Source: Merluccius polli
Lineage: Eukaryota; Chordata; Actinopteri; Gadiformes; Merlucciidae
Direction of reading: 5' to 3'
DNA length: 64,000 bases
NCBI GenBank assembly: GCA_030340625.1
Contig: JAOPHQ010005716.1
Span: forward strand, 62,001 to 126,000
Shown here: piece by piece, positions 1 to 10,005 of the stretch
How the letters are laid out: each line of letters opens with the position of its first letter
How positions within the stretch are numbered: position 1 is the stretch's first letter
The notes under the pieces: model-generated
Told to the model about the DNA's origin: nothing
Database searches by the model: none
The model's input: only the letters and a program-made list of their open reading frames with translations
Translations under genes and position numbers: made by a program

Positions 1-510
1 CATTTAGGCTGTGATAAAACACAGGACCGGCTCATGGCCTGCTTCTATAGGCCGGGCATTCACGCAGATTTAGCCTACATCGGTGGTGTGCATCCTGCCA
101 TGAATGTCAGTTAGTAAATCCTCTGGCCACCCCAAAAGCGCCGTTGCGCTCACTGCTTTTAATTAAGACCCCCTTTGAGAGAATTGGCATGGATCTCATC
201 AGGGCATTAGACCGTAGCGCACAGGGATACCGATTTGCATTGGTCATCGTATATTACACAACCCAGTATCCTGAGGCAGTGCCATTACGCTCCGTCTCTG
301 AGAAGCGTGTAGAGCAGGCACTGTTTCTCCCGAGTTTGAATCCCAAAAGAGATTCTAAATGATTAAGGCGCAGCGTTTATGTCACGTACGCTACACAAAC
401 TTTCTGGGTCACTTGGGCTTACATCTATTTGTACCAGCATGTATCATCCTCAGACAGACGGTCTGGTGGAGAGGTTTAACAAGACGTTAAAGACCATGCT
501 ACTGGCACGA
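1..510 (+). pseudogene. Ty3/gypsy integrase fragment, decayed
   Basis: Conceptual translation over several frames gives a recognisable chromovirus-like integrase: a start resembling the zinc-binding region (HLGCDKTQDRLMACFY), then PFERIGMDLI and a conserved stretch about RYRFALVIVYYTTQYPEAVP in the longest open piece (144-362), and finally YHPQTDGLVERFNKTLK near 440-495, which is the region around the catalytic glutamate. Stops and frameshifts separate the pieces, so no integrase can be made. The fragment starts at the window edge. It lies on the same strand as the RT/RNase H remnant at 3175-4034 but upstream of it, which is the wrong order for one intact element, so the two are either different copies or rearranged. 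Confidence 0.8.
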
Positions 511-698
511 CCCTCATAGCATCATATCATTCAGTGTCACTGTGTTCCCAAATGTCACAGGCGTGAAGAAAAGGCTGTTACTACTTCTAACTCTATGCGT
601 ATTCTGATACACAATGATTTCTGAATCATCACATGAGCTTTTGTGGGCCATATACACTGTCTCAGCATTAGAGTCGTTTTCACTTCACATTTAGACCC

Positions 699-2165
699 CT
701 ACTTCGTATGGCCTGGGGCTAGACAGACAAAGCACAGTCTCTCTGACATGCAATGTGTGATGGTGGTGTGTTTACTGTCACCACAGACTCGACAGACTTT
801 CTCACGGGCACCACCCTGGAACCTTCCACCACGAGGTACGCTGCCACGCTGCTGTACTTTCCCCATCATTTGCTCTAGCATGCCCATCATGCGAGCAAGA
901 ATCCTCTTCTCAGACTGCTGGGTGTTCTAAACTACTACATGCACAGATCGGGGGCAAGGTGACTGGCACGAAGCATGGCACTGAGTAGGAATGGGGTTAC
1001 ACACTGGGCTATGAGCTGGAATGGGGACAGAAGGGGGGAACTGAGTATGACACTGCTCAGGCATGGGCTGACTGTAAGGCACTGGGCTGGGCTGCATGGT
1101 GTGAAGGGCAGTGTTGTGGCTTTTTAATGGCACAGGTCTGTTAGCTCTGCCAGAGGCTCTCAGCTCCCTCTCAGCTCCCCCTCCCTGATAATAATCAATC
1201 CTCATCTGCACTTCTCGTGAGCTCCACTCCTGGATAGGCTTACATTTGAAAATACAGGCAAGCTCAGGGTCGGGGCAATGCTTCACAAACATGCGTGCCA
1301 CCTCCTCACCTGTGTTCTCCATCTGCCTACTCTGCTTGCGGAGGCCTTCATCAGCCAAATTGGCAGCTCTGTTGATCCTCAACCAGTAGTCTACTGGGTT
1401 CTCATTGGGTCTGGGCAGGGTAGCATAAAAGTCAGCTAGTGGGAGACATGATGACGCATCACTGAAGTACTAGAGGAAAACATCATAGATCAGACCAGAG
1501 TTCTGTCCCACAGTGAGTGTTTGATCACTACGCAGGCTAACCCTCACAATGTCTTTGGCCTTGCCCATCAACCTCCCGATTATTTCTTCAGCCTGCTCAT
1601 GCACGGGACACTTTTGCTTTCTTAGATAAACTTTAGTCAAGTCAATCCAGTCCTGGACTGAGTATCTGTCAGATCCGTCACCCCTGAATATCTGTGGTTC
1701 TTTGTCTGATTTTACATGTACTGTAACATGTGAGGCTTCCTGTCTAACAGCGTTAGAATCGTCGACCGTATGTATCGGAGACAATGTGTCGTGGTGTTGT
1801 GGTGTCATGTTAACTACACCAGCGGACATTAACTTGGCAACAATGGGCTCCCCAATCGGAGTACCTAACTGTCCCATCATGTCTGAAAGCTGATAAAGAG
1901 CCTGATCATCAGCAAAACCAGGTGTGGATGTGTGAGGACCCTCCCCCATGAACTGCCCAACAGGAGTGCAACCTGGGTTCTGACCTAACCCTGTATCCCT
2001 ACCGCTGTCAGCTAATGACTGGGAAAGTCCCTCCCCCCTACAGTCCAACCTGCCCACAACAACATTACTGTCTGTGAAACTTGGGCACGCTCTCCACACA
2101 CCTCTCCCCTTAGAGAAAATGGGACTAGAAAAATGATCACTGCTAAAACCTGGCTTCTCGGCCAT
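699..2165 (-). pseudogene. Retroelement gag-like ORF with in-frame UAG stops
   Basis: Three open stretches (2165-1470, 1382-927 and 890-699) share one reading frame and read as one gag-like protein starting MAEKPGFSSDHF. The middle has a capsid-like region (FRGDGSDRYSVQDWIDLTK, then NENPVDYWLRINRAANLA after the first stop), and the C-terminal part has two cysteine/histidine knuckles (CRVCGDSKHTTITHC and CFVCLAPGH). In-frame stops lie at 1470-1472, at about 927 and at 699; all three are TAG. The first two interrupt homologous-looking sequence, so the copy is probably dead. No matching pol follows on the minus strand to its left. The family is probably Ty3/gypsy, by the gag plus CCHC layout; I did not recognise a named element. 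Confidence 0.7.
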
Positions 2166-3170
2166 GTCACGTACTTGCGTTGTGTATTACCAAATGTAAA
2201 AATAAAATAGAAACATCAAACAAAATAAAAACAAATATAGGACTGAACAACCATTTACATTTACCATAAAACAACTCTGACCACACTTGATCTGTACAGT
2301 TCATCCACGCAGCATCCACGGCGATCGGTGTTGAGCTGACCTAGAAGATCGACAGGTCACGGCACCAGTGTAATGGTGGTCATTCAGTGAAGAACTGATG
2401 GACAACGACGTGCTTGTTATCTTCTTTAATTTAAAGAAGGCCTCTGTCTCGTGGCAACGCCGCTCTCTCTTATTATATCGAAATAATTGTTTACCTAAAG
2501 AACACAATTATTTCTTAAACATTACAAAACAAATACATACAGTAATCATATAGAATAATAAACAACAGCATTGATATAAACTGAAATACATAAGATTGCT
2601 ATTTATATATTACACTTTGGAGCATACCTGGAAACAGAAGACAACACACAAAATGTCTTCATAAAATGTGGTGGTGTTGGTACTTTACAGGCTTAGCATG
2701 TATGAAAACAAAATGAAAGAAAATGAAGGAATTTACCTTCCAATGCAGTAACATTACTGCGATAGCATAACAAACTTTTAAGCTAGTTAGCATGCAAATG
2801 GTCTGATGAAAATAATAATAATAAATGTTTCATTAGTTAAAAAAATTATTCCAAAATCATCACAATGCATGCTAAAACAAATAATACACACACTGCATTA
2901 AAATATACCACCCAAATTATGTCTTTCTCCTTAAACAAAATACAATACAGGGAGAACTTTTACTATGCACATACCTCTGTCTCGTGGCAACGGCACTTTA
3001 AAGAGGTACGGCAACACGCTCAACAAGAGGCTCCATTAGAAATAATACAATCTTTGGCTGCTTAACTCTGGCGAAAATCACACATAATCAAAATTATTTT
3101 TAACTCTGTTACACAAGCGCCAGTAAAAATTAGGTTCAATATGTTATGGACGTGAGAGCAACTCCATGCA
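2166..3170. other. Non-coding, AT-rich flank of the gag remnant
   Basis: No supported gene. It could include the untranslated leader or LTR of the gag-like element on the minus strand. A short direct repeat, cctctgtctcgtggcaacg, occurs near 2439 and again near 2972, which might mark decayed LTR or flanking duplication. No complete LTR pair could be drawn. Confidence 0.4.
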
Positions 3171-3174
3171 CTGG

Positions 3175-4034
3175 GGCAGATGTCACGGGATAATTTTATG
3201 AGAGAATTAAAGGCTATGTTGGAAATGGGGGGATTGGGTGGGTCACACAGTGGCTAGACTAGTCCCATTATACTTGTTCGCAAGTCTGATGGGTCTTTTC
3301 GGTTCTGTGTTGACTTCCGCAAGGTGAATGCGTAGCATATCCAATGTTGCGGTTTGACGAACTCCTAGATCGATTTTGCACAGCTTGTTCTGTTTCAACA
3401 CTGAATTTAACCAAGGTCTACTGGCAGATTCCCTTATCTGCAGAGTATAAGGAAAAATTGGCCTTCTCCACTCTGTACCGATTGTTCCAATTCATTTTGG
3501 GTTGTTCCACTTTTCAGCGTCTCATGGACCGGGTGCTGCATATTCAGCGGGTGGCGGCAGTGCTTGAGTCACTGAGGCGGGCAGGGATCACGGCCAACCC
3601 AAAGAAGTGTGCAATTAGATGGAGGGAGGTGCAGTATTTGGGATACCACTTAGGCGGCAGGCAGGTGCGCCCGCAGTTGGAAAAGACAGAGGCTATCGCA
3701 GCCTGAGGCCAAAAAGCAGGTGAGGGCATTCCTGGGACTGGCGCTGGCTACTATAGGCGGTTTCATCCTTCTCTGAGCTGAACTCTGACCGACCTCACCC
3801 GAAAGGGTACTTCAGATCCGGTACAGTGGACCGAGCATTGTCAGACGGCGTTTGGGAGGGTTAAAAATGCTCTCTGTGGAGAGCCGCTCTTATATACACA
3901 TAACTAACCCTTTGGGGGCCGTTTTGTCACAGGAGGTGGAGGGCTTGGATCGCCCAGTGCTGTACCTCAGTTGCAAGCCCTCGGAATGGGAGGGGAGGTA
4001 CAACTCAGTGGAGAAGGAGTGTACACGTACTTGA
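3175..4034 (+). pseudogene. Ty3/gypsy reverse transcriptase/RNase H remnant lacking the YxDD region
   Basis: Pieces in several frames match Ty3/gypsy pol: DGSFRFCVDFRKVNA near 3295-3335, then the open piece 3344-3706 with DELLDRF, LTKVYWQIPLSAEYKEKLAFST, FQRLMDRVL, VAAVLESLRRAGITANPKKCAI and VQYLGYHLGG, and finally 3852-4034 with GAVLSQEVEGLDRPVLYLS from the RNase H region. The residues normally between the DRVL helix and the VAAVLESL segment, which carry the catalytic YxDD, are absent, so this copy has an internal deletion as well as frameshifts. It is defective. It may come from the same family as the integrase piece at 1-510. Confidence 0.85.
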
Positions 4035-4389
4035 CAGATCACACATGCACGTTCATCTTCTTCCTTCCTTCACGTAACCCATTCATTCAATTAGTCATTT
4101 CATCACAAGTACACTAGAGTGACACCTAGTGGTCATATGAACACAATATATTCCCCTCTTATTTAAGAATACTATTTACTGTAAGATATTAGCAGAAACG
4201 TATAACATTATCAGGGTCAACATGTAAACAGTTCATAACAATTTAAGTAATGAAATAACATCCTGTTGTTACTCAACATACTTATGACATACTTATTAAC
4301 TAATTATTAATTAACTAGACTAAACCTATAGTACCCAGCAATAGCAATTGGTATTCCTGAATATTTATTTCTTCTTTACTTAATTATCT
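4035..4389. other. AT-rich spacer, nothing recognised
   Basis: No ORF, terminal repeat or RNA gene could be supported here. Confidence 0.4.
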
Positions 4390-5390
4390 AAATATGCTGT
4401 GACTACTTCCTCAAGCCATTGAGGAGGTCGTCTCATACGAGCTGGAACACAGTGAGCCTCGTAGGTTTGACAGGTGTATTAGACAATGCTAAGTGAGATG
4501 CCACTTCTTACCATCCGCTAAAAGATAAGTGCTGGGGCCTACTTTTCTTTGGATCTTCACTGGTTCTGAGAACTTTTGGTGTGCTTTGGGTACATGCGTT
4601 GGTTTCCAAATGCGCACATTATCACCCTCTCGGAACGTAGGTGTGAGTGCACCTCATCAAGTCGGTATAGGTTTTGATCTTCTCCTGTCGAGACAAAACT
4701 CTCTGAGCCAGAGCATTAGCGTCCTTGGAGAAAACAGCAGGTGGTAGGACATTTAGGTGGAAAATGCTCAATAGCACCATTCGCAGCAGGGTGATAGACA
4801 GACGTGCATATGTGCTGTATGTCTCTGGATTTCATGAATGTAGCGAACTGTCAGTTCACATCATGAATGATGTGAACTGACATTTGGTGTTGGTCACTAT
4901 GCTACTGGGGTTGCCAAATCTGCTAAAGACTGATGTGAGGAAACTTGAGTAGTAATGGAAGCGGTGAAAGCCACTTCTGGCCACTTACTGTTATAGTCCA
5001 TCAAATGTGAGTGCATATCTGCAGTCCCATGGAGCTGTTTCGAATGGACCAACCACATCTAGCAGCAGGAGTTTTATCACAAGACTGGCAAAACTGGCAT
5101 GCCTGGCCACCAGTACAGGTTACAAAGTCTCTGTTTAGTCCTAAGAGAGAGAGCAATCTGTGTTCGCAAAGCATTAAGTTCAGGGCAAGAGGCGGATGCA
5201 GATGCAAATTCAGCTAAGGCCACAGCAGTCATAGCAGTAGACAGCATTGCTACGAACTCGGGCTCACTGTCTACGCAACCGTCAGCAACGGCAGGGAGCG
5301 GCAAGCATGACAGGCTATTGTTGTTTTGGGAACCAGGGGCCTCATGTACGAAGGTTGCGTACGCACAAAAACGTGGCGTACGCAAAAAAA
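4390..5390 (-). pseudogene. Decayed retroelement integrase and pol C-terminus
   Basis: On the minus strand, from 5385 leftwards, the translation shows SEPEFVAMLSTA, LRTQIALSLRTKQRLCNLYWWPGM (the HHCC zinc-finger neighbourhood of an integrase), then in another frame GPFETAPWDCRYALTFDGL (the first catalytic Asp region) and, near 4540-4660, REGDNVRIWKPTHVP with KVGPSTYLLADGKKWHLT, which is the usual C-terminal tail of gypsy-like pol. Stops and frame changes break it throughout. It is the reverse orientation to the RT fragment to its left, so it is a separate element. Confidence 0.65.
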
Positions 5391-5624
5391 TGGCGTTCCA
5401 CGCTCACGTTCAGATGTATGAAACGTGAAATGACCGTGGAAATGTGCGGTGCCTCACGTCAACTTCTACAGCTATTGTTCCTTTGGCGACACTTATAGGT
5501 GACGCTGGGAAACTGTTAATAATGTCAAAAACAATTAGTCATCAGTGATGTGCACGTCAGAGACACACTTATGAACAATTAACATACCCACCGTGTTTGC
5601 AATTATACGGGTGGATATAAAAGC

Positions 5625-5807
5625 ATGCGCAATGTGATGAAGAAAATGGTATTACCGATGGCAGCGTTAGCGTTGTTAGAGGACCTTGCAAATGGTGCAA
5701 TCCGACGTGAGCCAGTATTTAGGGAACGCGAGGATTTACTTGCAAACGATGATAATTGGCTCATAAGCCGATTTCGAATGTGCGACAAAGTATGCGGGAG
5801 TTATTAG
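5625..5807 (+). pseudogene. Harbinger transposase N-terminal fragment
   Basis: Sixty codons from an ATG read MALALLEDLANGA-like and continue IRREPVFREREDLLANDD and NWLISRFRM, a pattern I recognise as the N-terminus of HARBI1-like transposases (an R-x-F-x-x-R-x-D-L...L...F sequence before the DDE core). The ORF ends at TAG (5805-5807) long before the catalytic domain, which is absent downstream, so this is a remnant. The more complete DDE fragment at 37.3-37.9 kb is a different copy. Confidence 0.65.
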
Positions 5808-5867
5808 CGTTACGGAATTTGCTCAAAAACAGCGCCACCTAGTGGTCTTCCAAGTGTGCGGCATCAT

Positions 5868-5978
5868 ATTGATCCCTGCTGACAGGGGACCAGAGAGAAT
5901 CTCCCTCCGCGGCTCCACGTCATTCATCACAATCTCCAACTCGGACTCTGTGAAATGTCTTTTCTTTCCTTTGTTCAT
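5868..5978 (-). pseudogene. Harbinger Myb/SANT-like protein, N-terminal fragment
   Basis: From the ATG at 5978 the minus strand reads MNKGKKRHFTESELEIVMND followed by VEPRREILSGPLSAGI, which matches the first helix of the Myb/SANT-like DNA-binding protein (NAIF1-like) encoded next to the transposase in Harbinger elements. The similarity stops after about 37 residues and the ORF runs into unrelated sequence. It is convergent with the transposase fragment at 5625-5807, as in intact elements. The family identification is from memory of the motif. Confidence 0.55.
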
Positions 5979-6014
5979 GCTTGTGTTACACCCATAGAGT
6001 GCAAGCTGACTCAA

Positions 6015-6820
6015 GGGTTGGCATATTTTAGAAAAGATGTTATTCTGAAAGAATCAATTAAACAAAAAGACAAGTGAGTCCAGGCCCGTGGGAAGTGAGT
6101 TTTGGTTGGGGGTGCTGTAGTTGGGGGGGGGGGGGTGAACCCATAAAGATAGACTTTATTGAAATGGTAAAAAAAGTTATTGTATTTTATTGAAACGCCT
6201 TTCTCTGTTAATGGACAGCATACTGGCATTCCATGGCACCAAGCACTGTCAAGAAAATTATGGCTACACTACAAAAAAATGCGACAAAAACCGCAGATTG
6301 ATTCGTAAACAAAGTGACCGTCTGCTATCGGACGCTACAGGTAACAAGTGTTGCCGTATAGCCTTGCACTGGAATCGACGGTGAACACGAGAAATATAAA
6401 ACTGTTGAACACCAACATAAATACAACTTAATAATTATTGACGCTTCTGACATGGGCGTCAAAACAGGCTAAAGACAACCCTATCGCACAGCATATTAGA
6501 CAGAACACATTGACTCAAAACATATGCATAACATAGGCCTACACAATGCAAAATTCATAGGCTACATTAAACTGATCCACATATCACAAATATACAACAA
6601 ATGCTATAAAACATCATAAACGCACAGTGTAGCCTTAGCCTACATTTTCAAAAAACACAGTGCAGAGCATATAAACCATCAGCATAAAAGAGAAATAATT
6701 AAACTATTCAGGCCTCATCATTAGGCATACACTGCTCAGCGGCAGCTGATAATAAATCCATCCCTTACCATGAGACGACAATTTGTTCTTTAATGAATAA
6801 CACCAAACACTGCTTGACGT
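6015..6820. other. Non-coding 3' flank of the hAT remnant
   Basis: No gene supported. A G-run near 6125-6137 sits beside ccaggcccgtgggaagtgag, and the region is otherwise AT-rich. It probably includes the 3' end of the hAT element whose transposase remnant reads leftward from 7483. Confidence 0.35.
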
Positions 6821-7483
6821 TCAGGGGTAGTGGATATAAAGTCCTTCATGATGGCTTTGATGTCTAAAGCATTCAGGATATCCGAGTGCACATTCATGAG
6901 GGACAGGTGTGTGAGTCGTTTCTGTGTCATATGTGGACCTCAACCATGTTTTCAATCTTCTCAGATTGGAGAAAGAACGCTCTGAGGAGGCCACTGAAAC
7001 AGGCACGCAAAGACACAGATGAACACGTTTATCCACCTCACTGAAGAGAGCTCTCGTTTGTGGATGGAGCTTACTCAATATCGATGCCACACCTTTCACC
7101 GTGGTGCACCGAGACTCCCCGGTAACACTATGCATCATTTTAAGCTGGAGATCGAGGCGGCCCGTGTCCAGCTCCTTGGGAAGCTGAAGGGTGTCCAAGT
7201 CAACCGGGGATCCACATGCTGCCACTATGACCGCCCTCTCTCGATTCGCTGCTATCATCATGGTGTCTTGGTTAAACCGTCTTTCCAGTTCTGATGACAC
7301 TAAATCGACAGCCTGATAGAACTCACGTCTCCAAGTTAGAATGGATGCGCTGGGCGCAAGTGCCTCTGGCTCCGTGGTTTGGCGAAGGCGGGCCGGGGTT
7401 CTGCTCTCTCTTGCAGTGGTGTTAGGCATCCTCAGGTCATTTGTAGCAGCATATACGTTCACTTTTTCAAGCATCTTCTCCAC
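6821..7483 (-). pseudogene. hAT transposase C-terminal remnant
   Basis: The 220-codon open stretch contains RREFYQAVDLVSSELERRFN in its first third and ends with LCLCVPVSVASSERSFSN / LRRLKTWLRSTYD, the hAT C-terminal dimerisation signature as found in vertebrate ZMYM1/TTF-type hAT proteins. The normal N-terminal BED/TTF zinc finger and the catalytic RNase H-like core are missing upstream, so only the C-terminal third survives. The stop is near the expected C-terminus. A 60-bp part of this coding region is also present as an inverted duplicate at about 7707-7769. Confidence 0.8.
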
Positions 7484-7769
7484 ATTTTCGTCACGTCAAA
7501 GTGCCGCTATCCGCTGTTTGAGCACATTTGCGCAGTCTTAAGTGATGTATTGCTTAATTATGCATCCTTGCTCAATGGCTAACTGATTGCACTGTGTTGG
7601 GAAAAGGTCAGCAACACACATCATCAGCAACATGTGGGCCGTAATATAGAACCCCCTCTTGTTATTTGAAGCTAAAGCCATGGCGCTAATGTTGCTTTAC
7701 ACCCTTGGACACCCTTCAGCTTCCCAAGGAGCTGGACACGGGCCGCCTCGATCTCCAGCTTAAAATGAT
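7138..7769. repeat. Inverted duplication inside the hAT remnant
   Basis: The plus-strand sequence at 7138-7200 and the reverse complement of 7707-7769 are the same roughly 62 bases. On the transposase strand they encode DTLQLPKELDTGRLDLQLKM. The arms are about 500 bases apart. The second arm has no reading frame continuity with the transposase and directly precedes a CT microsatellite. Confidence 0.8.
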
Positions 7770-7770
7770 T

Positions 7771-7774
7771 GCTT

Positions 7775-7811
<37 letters not shown>

Positions 7812-7834
7812 CTCGCTCTCTCTCTCTCTCTCTC
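7771..7834. repeat. (CT)n microsatellite
   Basis: An almost uninterrupted CT run with two CG interruptions, joined to the L2-like tail that follows. Confidence 0.9.
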
Positions 7835-7837
7835 ACC

Positions 7838-8075
7838 CCAACTGGTCAAGGCAGATGACCACCCACCTAGAGCCGAAGGGTCTGTCCAAGGTTTCTGCCT
7901 TTTAACAGGCAGTTTTTCCTTGCCCCCGTGCCAAGTGCTTGCTCATGGTGGTACTGTTGGGTCTCTGTAAATGTTATTAGGAGTTTGGTCTAGACCTGCT
8001 CCATTTGAAAAGTGCCCTGAGATAACTTCTGTTATGAATTGGCGCTATACAAATAAAATTGAATTGAATTGAATT
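7838..8075 (+). repeat. L2-like LINE 3' tail, copy 1
   Basis: About 235 bases starting caactggtcaaggcagatga and ending with the pentamer repeat gaattgaattgaatt after ggcgctatacaaataaaatt. This 3' end is very common in fish genomes as the tail of L2-clade LINEs and the SINEs that borrow it. A near-identical copy lies at 53618-53857 and a fragment of a similar tail lies near 37356. No coding part remains here, so it is a 5'-truncated insertion. Confidence 0.75.
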
Positions 8076-8346
8076 TACTCATTAGGCCAATAGGCCAGTT
8101 TCGCGAAGGCGACACATGTGAACTGATGGACAGTCGTTATGGTAACGAGGGCCAGAGGGTGGTGGTGGGGCTGTGTTTGTTGGAGGGAGAGGGGGGGGGG
8201 GGGGGGGGCTGAGGTAATTACTTGTCGTGCACACATGAACAATATGGCAAGCCGTTAACATTTAATCAGTAGGGCTGACTAGTAGCAATTACTTTTCAAT
8301 AGTTAATTTAAGATATCTGTAAAACAATTTTTGTGTTGTTACAAAT

Positions 8347-9251
8347 TAGGGATGTCCGATATTGGCTTTTTTACCAATAACCGATTACCGATATTGTTAA
8401 ACTCTTAATTTCCGATACCGATATCAACCGATACCGATACCGATATATGCGGCCACGTGAAACCTCCGCTTTACACTCATTGCAATAGGCTTTATGCCGA
8501 GCGGAAGTGTGGATTAATAAATAAAAACAAAACAGCGGTAAAAGCTAGCGTGTGTGTCCGGGAGAGGGCTCCTCTCCTCGGACACATTACTCAGAAGCCC
8601 CGGTGACGGTCTGGAAGTGCGGATTAAAAATAAAAAATAAAAAATAAAAACAGCGGTTAAAGCTAGCGAGTGAGTCCGGGAGAGGGCTACTCTCCTCGGA
8701 CACATTACTCTGAAGCCCCGGTGACGGTCTGGAAGTGTGGATTAATAAATACAATTTAAAAAAACAAACAGCGGTAAAAGCTAGCGTGTGTGTCCGGGAG
8801 AGGGCTCCTCTCCTCGGACACATTACTCTGAAGCCCCGGTGACGGTCTGGAAGTGCGGATTAATAAATAAAATAATGTGAGCGCGGTACAGCGGACCTGA
8901 ACCGGTTGTGATGAGACCTGTTTCGCAGAATGCGTTAGTATGTTGCGCTGACCCCTATTTTACTATTCAACGTAGAAACTTTGAAATAATTCCAAACCAC
9001 CGACATAACTACAGCTACAACTAGCGTCCCGCTACACGGCCGCACAGCCCAGGCTTGTTATTGAGACGGCGCGGCGCGTTTGATGATGTCATCAAACCAC
9101 GTCCTCACTTGAAACATAACAGATGTCTGAAATTATTTCAAAATCGATTTCGGTATCGGTTAAAAAACCGATACCGATTTTTTCCGATATTGATTTTTTA
9201 TGCCAATATCGGCCGATAATATCGATGGGCCGATAATATCGGACATCCCTA
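8347..9251. mobile_element. hAT MITE with exact 8-bp TSD, copy 1
   Basis: Both ends carry the inverted repeat tagggatgtccgatatt, and the exact duplication ttacaaat flanks it (8339-8346 and 9252-9259). The ends are full of ccgataccgatat-type subterminal repeats. An 8-bp TSD and this TIR style indicate the hAT superfamily. There is no transposase, so it is non-autonomous. A second copy lies at 47235-47909; the 230-bp length difference equals two extra units of the internal minisatellite in this copy. Confidence 0.9.
8508..8865. repeat. Three-unit minisatellite inside the hAT MITE
   Basis: A roughly 115-bp unit (attaataaataaaa..., then gcggtaaaagctagcgtgtg, gtccgggagagggctcctct, cggacacattactctgaagc and ccggtgacggtctggaagtg) is repeated three times with small changes. 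The sister copy at 47235-47909 has a single unit. Confidence 0.85.
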
Positions 9252-10005
9252 TTACAAATATATTTGTACATGTAGAAATTACATTTCGACTAGTCAAAAC
9301 TGATTTGCAGATATCTTTAATTTAATTATAGATATCAGTAATTCTTTTTTCACTAATAACGATTATAGATATCTACAATTTAATTTCCACATGTTGAAAA
9401 TGGACTAGTGGAAATATAATTTCCCATTTCAGATATCAACAATTGCATTTCCGAAATGTCCGACATATCAACAAACCTGTTTTCAAAATGTGGGTGTCAT
9501 ATCATTGAAGTACCATAAAGGATCCGTGTACAAAGTATAATTCATTTACAGTTGTTCACGTTGTATGATGAAAAAGGCCAGTTTAGGGTCCGTGTACAAA
9601 GTATAATTCATTTACAGTTGTTCACGTTGTAGCCTATAATGAAAAAGGCCAGTTTCGGGTCCGTGTACGGTCCATGTACGAAGTATAATTCATGTACAGT
9701 TGTTCACGTTGTATAATGAAAAAGGCCAGTTTAGGGGGTATTGCCTAATTTCATTGTCCGAGACGTGCAATGCAATTCAGCGCGCCAAAGCGTCAGCTTG
9801 TTCCATTATCCAAGTTGTACAATGAAATTTGAACAAGGAAGTCGAGAGCCGGAAACAGAGACAGCTCGCCTTCAAAGTGTGCTGGCTGCAGCGGTCAATT
9901 TAAGGAGAGTAATAGAGTGCTGTGATTCATGTATGCATGTAATAATTCATTTATATATCAACTTATTTATTAGATTAAGGTTACTAATCTGTTACTTTGG
10001 GTGAA

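Larger units (their letters stand above)
5333..6010. mobile_element. PIF/Harbinger deletion derivative
   Basis: The left part (5338-5400) is a GC-rich, purine/pyrimidine-patterned inverted-repeat-like end (ggcctcatgtacgaaggttg followed by repeated gcgtacgca) like fish Harbinger termini. Inside are the N-terminal part of a Harbinger transposase on the plus strand and, facing it, the N-terminal part of a Myb/SANT-like protein on the minus strand. Harbinger elements typically carry exactly these two genes, so the middle of the element has probably been lost. I could not identify the right terminal repeat or a TWA target duplication. Confidence 0.55.

Noticed and set aside
5625..5807. Domesticated HARBI1-like gene
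   Set aside because: Only the N-terminus is present and the Myb-like partner is equally truncated; no introns or host-gene context.
8347..9251. Interferon- or stress-type tandem promoter in the minisatellite
   Set aside because: The units belong to a MITE that moved as a whole, and no gene starts nearby.
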